DNA of 22,627 nucleotides. It comes from Candidatus Woesearchaeota archaeon (GTDB lineage: Archaea > Nanobdellota > Nanobdellia > Woesearchaeales > GW2011-AR9). Position numbers and translations under genes: made by a program. Of the stretch, positions 21,389 through 22,627 are shown piece after piece. Position 1 is the stretch's first letter, and each line of letters starts with the position of its first letter. Below the pieces are notes generated by a model. It saw only the letters and a list, made by a program, of their open reading frames with translations, was not told the DNA's origin and ran no database searches. The DNA lies in NCBI GenBank assembly GCA_018303045.1, contig JAGVYX010000017.1, positions 1 to 22,627 on the forward strand. The letters are read 5' to 3'.

Positions 21389-22303
21389 TTACTTCACACA
21401 TTTATCTAAAAGAACAACTTTTTTGTTTGTAGCATCTAATTTGATTTTGATTCCAATCGGAATTGTTGTATTTGGCGTGTTATGCCCAAAATCATCGCAT
21501 TTAAGGATTGGGAAGTCATAATCTTTTACTACATTCATTACTATTTCTTCATAAGGAATTTTGCTCTTATGATTGTAATAGCCAATCCACAACCCCTTGA
21601 TTTTCTCAAAAACTCCCATTTGTTTAAGACGATATAATTCTGCTTCTACTTTTTCAGGTGGATTTGATTGATCAAAACTTTCTAAAAGTAATATTTTGGC
21701 TTCAAAGTCCGGGAGATATTTTGTTCCTGCTAATTTATTGAGACAATTCAAATTCCCTCCAATTAAAACGCCCTCTACAATTCCATCTCTGATGCACTTC
21801 CACACGGAATTATGTTTTACTTCTCCAATTTTGCCCTCAATTAATCTATTTCTAAATTCTTGTTCGTCATAATCCGCGTGTTTTGTGCCAAAACCCCACA
21901 TTACATCATTGCCGTGGAATGTAATTAATCCTGTTTCTTTATAGATTGCATTGAGGAGAACGGTAATGTCGCTAATACCCAGAAATATTTTTTGGTTATT
22001 TTTGATAATGTTGAAATCTATTAAGGGCAAAATTGAATTTGAATTGTCTCCCCCCTGACTGCAAATAATTGCTTTGACTTCCGTATCTGCAAACATTGAA
22101 TTGAAATCATCGGCTTTTTCCTGTGGAGTGGCAGAATATTTTAGAGTATTACTCAAAGCATTTTTTCCTACTTTAATTTTGAAGCCAAGTTTTTTTAGAA
22201 AAACAATTCCTCTGTTAAATTGATTCATTGTTTCTTTGGTTACTGCGCCAGAAGGGGAAATAATTCCAATGGCATCGCCAATTTGTAGTTTTTTTGGAAT
22301 CAT
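21389..22303 (-). CDS. S66 family serine peptidase (MccF / LD-carboxypeptidase-like)
   Basis: A 304-aa full-length protein. The N-terminal GDAIGIISPSGAVTKE is the family's opening motif. The catalytic set is visible: S111 in GISDIT, E208 in LLLESFD and H274 in FGHNTPNTTIPIG. The family includes LdcA, which trims peptidoglycan peptides, and MccF, which cleaves microcin C-like aminoacyl nucleotides. An archaeon without murein would more likely use an MccF-like detoxifying or a peptide-processing role. It stands alone: convergent with the mutase gene and divergent from the aminopeptidase gene, behind its own TATA box (22331-22339) and a palindrome. Confidence 0.85.
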   Translation of the reverse strand: MIPKKLQIGDAIGIISPSGAVTKETMNQFNRGIVFLKKLGFKIKVGKNALSNTLKYSATPQEKADDFNSMFADTEVKAIICSQGGDNSNSILPLIDFNIIKNNQKIFLGISDITVLLNAIYKETGLITFHGNDVMWGFGTKHADYDEQEFRNRLIEGKIGEVKHNSVWKCIRDGIVEGVLIGGNLNCLNKLAGTKYLPDFEAKILLLESFDQSNPPEKVEAELYRLKQMGVFEKIKGLWIGYYNHKSKIPYEEIVMNVVKDYDFPILKCDDFGHNTPNTTIPIGIKIKLDATNKKVVLLDKCVK

Positions 22304-22330
22304 ATAGGTAATTCTGTTGAGTTCTGCCAG

Positions 22331-22339
22331 ATATTTAAA
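22331..22339 (-). promoter_or_regulatory. TATA box for the S66 peptidase gene
   Basis: TTTAAATAT on the minus strand is a near-consensus archaeal TATA box. It is centred 32 bases before ATG 22303, predicting a leader of about 6 bases. Confidence 0.6.
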
Positions 22340-22348
22340 ACTTTGTAG

Positions 22349-22362
22349 GAACTGTACAGTTC
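22349..22362. promoter_or_regulatory. 14-nt perfect palindrome, operator candidate
   Basis: GAACTGTACAGTTC reads the same on both strands. It lies about 10 bases upstream of the S66 peptidase TATA box, in the region shared with the aminopeptidase gene, a position suited to a dimeric regulator. Confidence 0.5.
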
Positions 22363-22378
22363 ATTAAATATGCCTATT

Positions 22379-22422
22379 CCACGGGTGGTTTCTGCAAGAA
22401 ACCCCAGAAAACACCGTTTTCT
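22379..22422. other. Run of three adjacent small hairpins
   Basis: CCAC-gg-GTGG (22379-22388, overlapping the next stem), GGTTTCT-gca-AGAAACC (22387-22403) and AGAAAAC-acc-GTTTTCT (22406-22422) are perfect inverted repeats in tandem. They could be regulatory sites or part of a small RNA. No family recognised. Confidence 0.5.
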
Positions 22423-22484
22423 CGTCTGTTCTCCAGTGATTGACTTGTTAAATCTGCTTTTTTTGACAATCCAATTACTAAAAG

Positions 22485-22492
22485 TTTTTATA
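22485..22492 (+). promoter_or_regulatory. TATA box for methionine aminopeptidase
   Basis: TTTTTATA is centred 26 bases before ATG 22515, so the predicted transcript begins at that ATG. This favours 22515 over the in-frame ATG at 22509. Confidence 0.55.
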
Positions 22493-22514
22493 GGCTATTA
22501 TTTATTTTATGGTC

Positions 22515-22627
22515 ATGAATCCAGAAACAATCCAAAAACTTCTTCAGGCAGGCAGAATCGCTTCGCAGGTAAAACACGAAGGGGCTAAAAGGCTGGCTGT
22601 TCCCGGTTCTTCAATTTTAGAGATCCT
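22515..22627 (+). CDS. map: Methionine aminopeptidase, type II (N-terminal part, cut by window end)
   Basis: The last 113 bases encode MNPETIQKLLQAGRIASQVK and then HEGAKRLAVPGSSILEI. This closely fits the N-terminus of archaeal/eukaryotic type II methionine aminopeptidases (MxPExxxKxxxAGxIAxxVxxEaxxxVxPGxSLLEI). The metal-binding residues lie further on and are outside the window. The enzyme removes the initiator methionine from new proteins in the cytoplasm. The start at 22515 is supported by its TATA box. This is a housekeeping gene and marks the edge of the surface-glycan region. Confidence 0.8.
   Translation, partial: MNPETIQKLLQAGRIASQVKHEGAKRLAVPGSSILEI

Noticed and set aside
22370..22588. 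72-codon plus-strand ORF
   Set aside because: It overlaps the hairpin cluster and the methionine aminopeptidase start in a different frame, with arginine-rich shadow-like content.

Overview
This AT-rich window reads as archaeal. The evidence is an isolated 5S rRNA gene of archaeal type, the start of a type II methionine aminopeptidase, a eukaryote/archaeal-type phosphomannomutase-like protein, a GtrA/dolichol-phosphate-mannose-synthase style lipid-sugar set, and many genes whose ATG lies about 25-32 bases downstream of a TATA-like box, as expected for leaderless transcripts. The small gene style and the unlinked 5S gene would suit a DPANN lineage (for example Woesearchaeota or relatives), but the exact taxon is an inference.

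Layout. Positions 1-830 are accessory: one small unknown ORF, a 22/23-nt tandem duplication at its end, and two adjacent miniature transposon-like inverted-repeat elements separated and flanked by three copies of the same 8-bp sequence. Positions 832-4822 hold two large GT-C type membrane glycosyltransferases with a small cysteine-rich membrane-anchored protein between them. Positions 4883-8686 form a tight operon: cupin, Nudix/aminotransferase fusion (broken by an internal deletion plus frameshift), a polyprenol-phosphate-sugar synthase type GT2, a SAM methyltransferase and GtrA. Then come a small membrane protein (minus), a zinc-finger sugar C-methyltransferase-like protein (plus) and a scrap of an IS3-type transposase.

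Positions 10460-14499 carry an inositol-phosphate module: a fusion of an inositol-1-phosphate cytidylyltransferase-like domain with myo-inositol-1-phosphate synthase, a divergent Nudix-like protein, and a CDP-alcohol phosphatidyltransferase with an altered signature. A 12-bp tandem repeat follows. A minus-strand block (19787 to 15018) then encodes a sugar nucleotidyltransferase with a probable ATT start, UDP-glucose dehydrogenase, a divergent PlsC-like acyltransferase, an NDP-sugar epimerase and a GT2.

The 5S rRNA gene (minus) sits next to a related AT-rich intergenic repeat. It is followed by a HIGH-motif nucleotidyltransferase and a phosphomannomutase-like HAD protein (plus), an S66 (MccF/LdcA) peptidase (minus), and the first 37 codons of methionine aminopeptidase (plus).

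Together the genes look like a cell-surface glycan / glycolipid locus. Nucleotide sugars are made and modified (mutase, nucleotidyltransferases, dehydrogenase, epimerase, aminotransferase, methyltransferases). Sugars are loaded on a polyprenyl phosphate (GT2), flipped (GtrA) and transferred outside the cell (GT-C enzymes). Inositol phosphate is made, activated and attached by the CDP-alcohol transferase. All functions are read from sequence motifs by eye; no database search was run.
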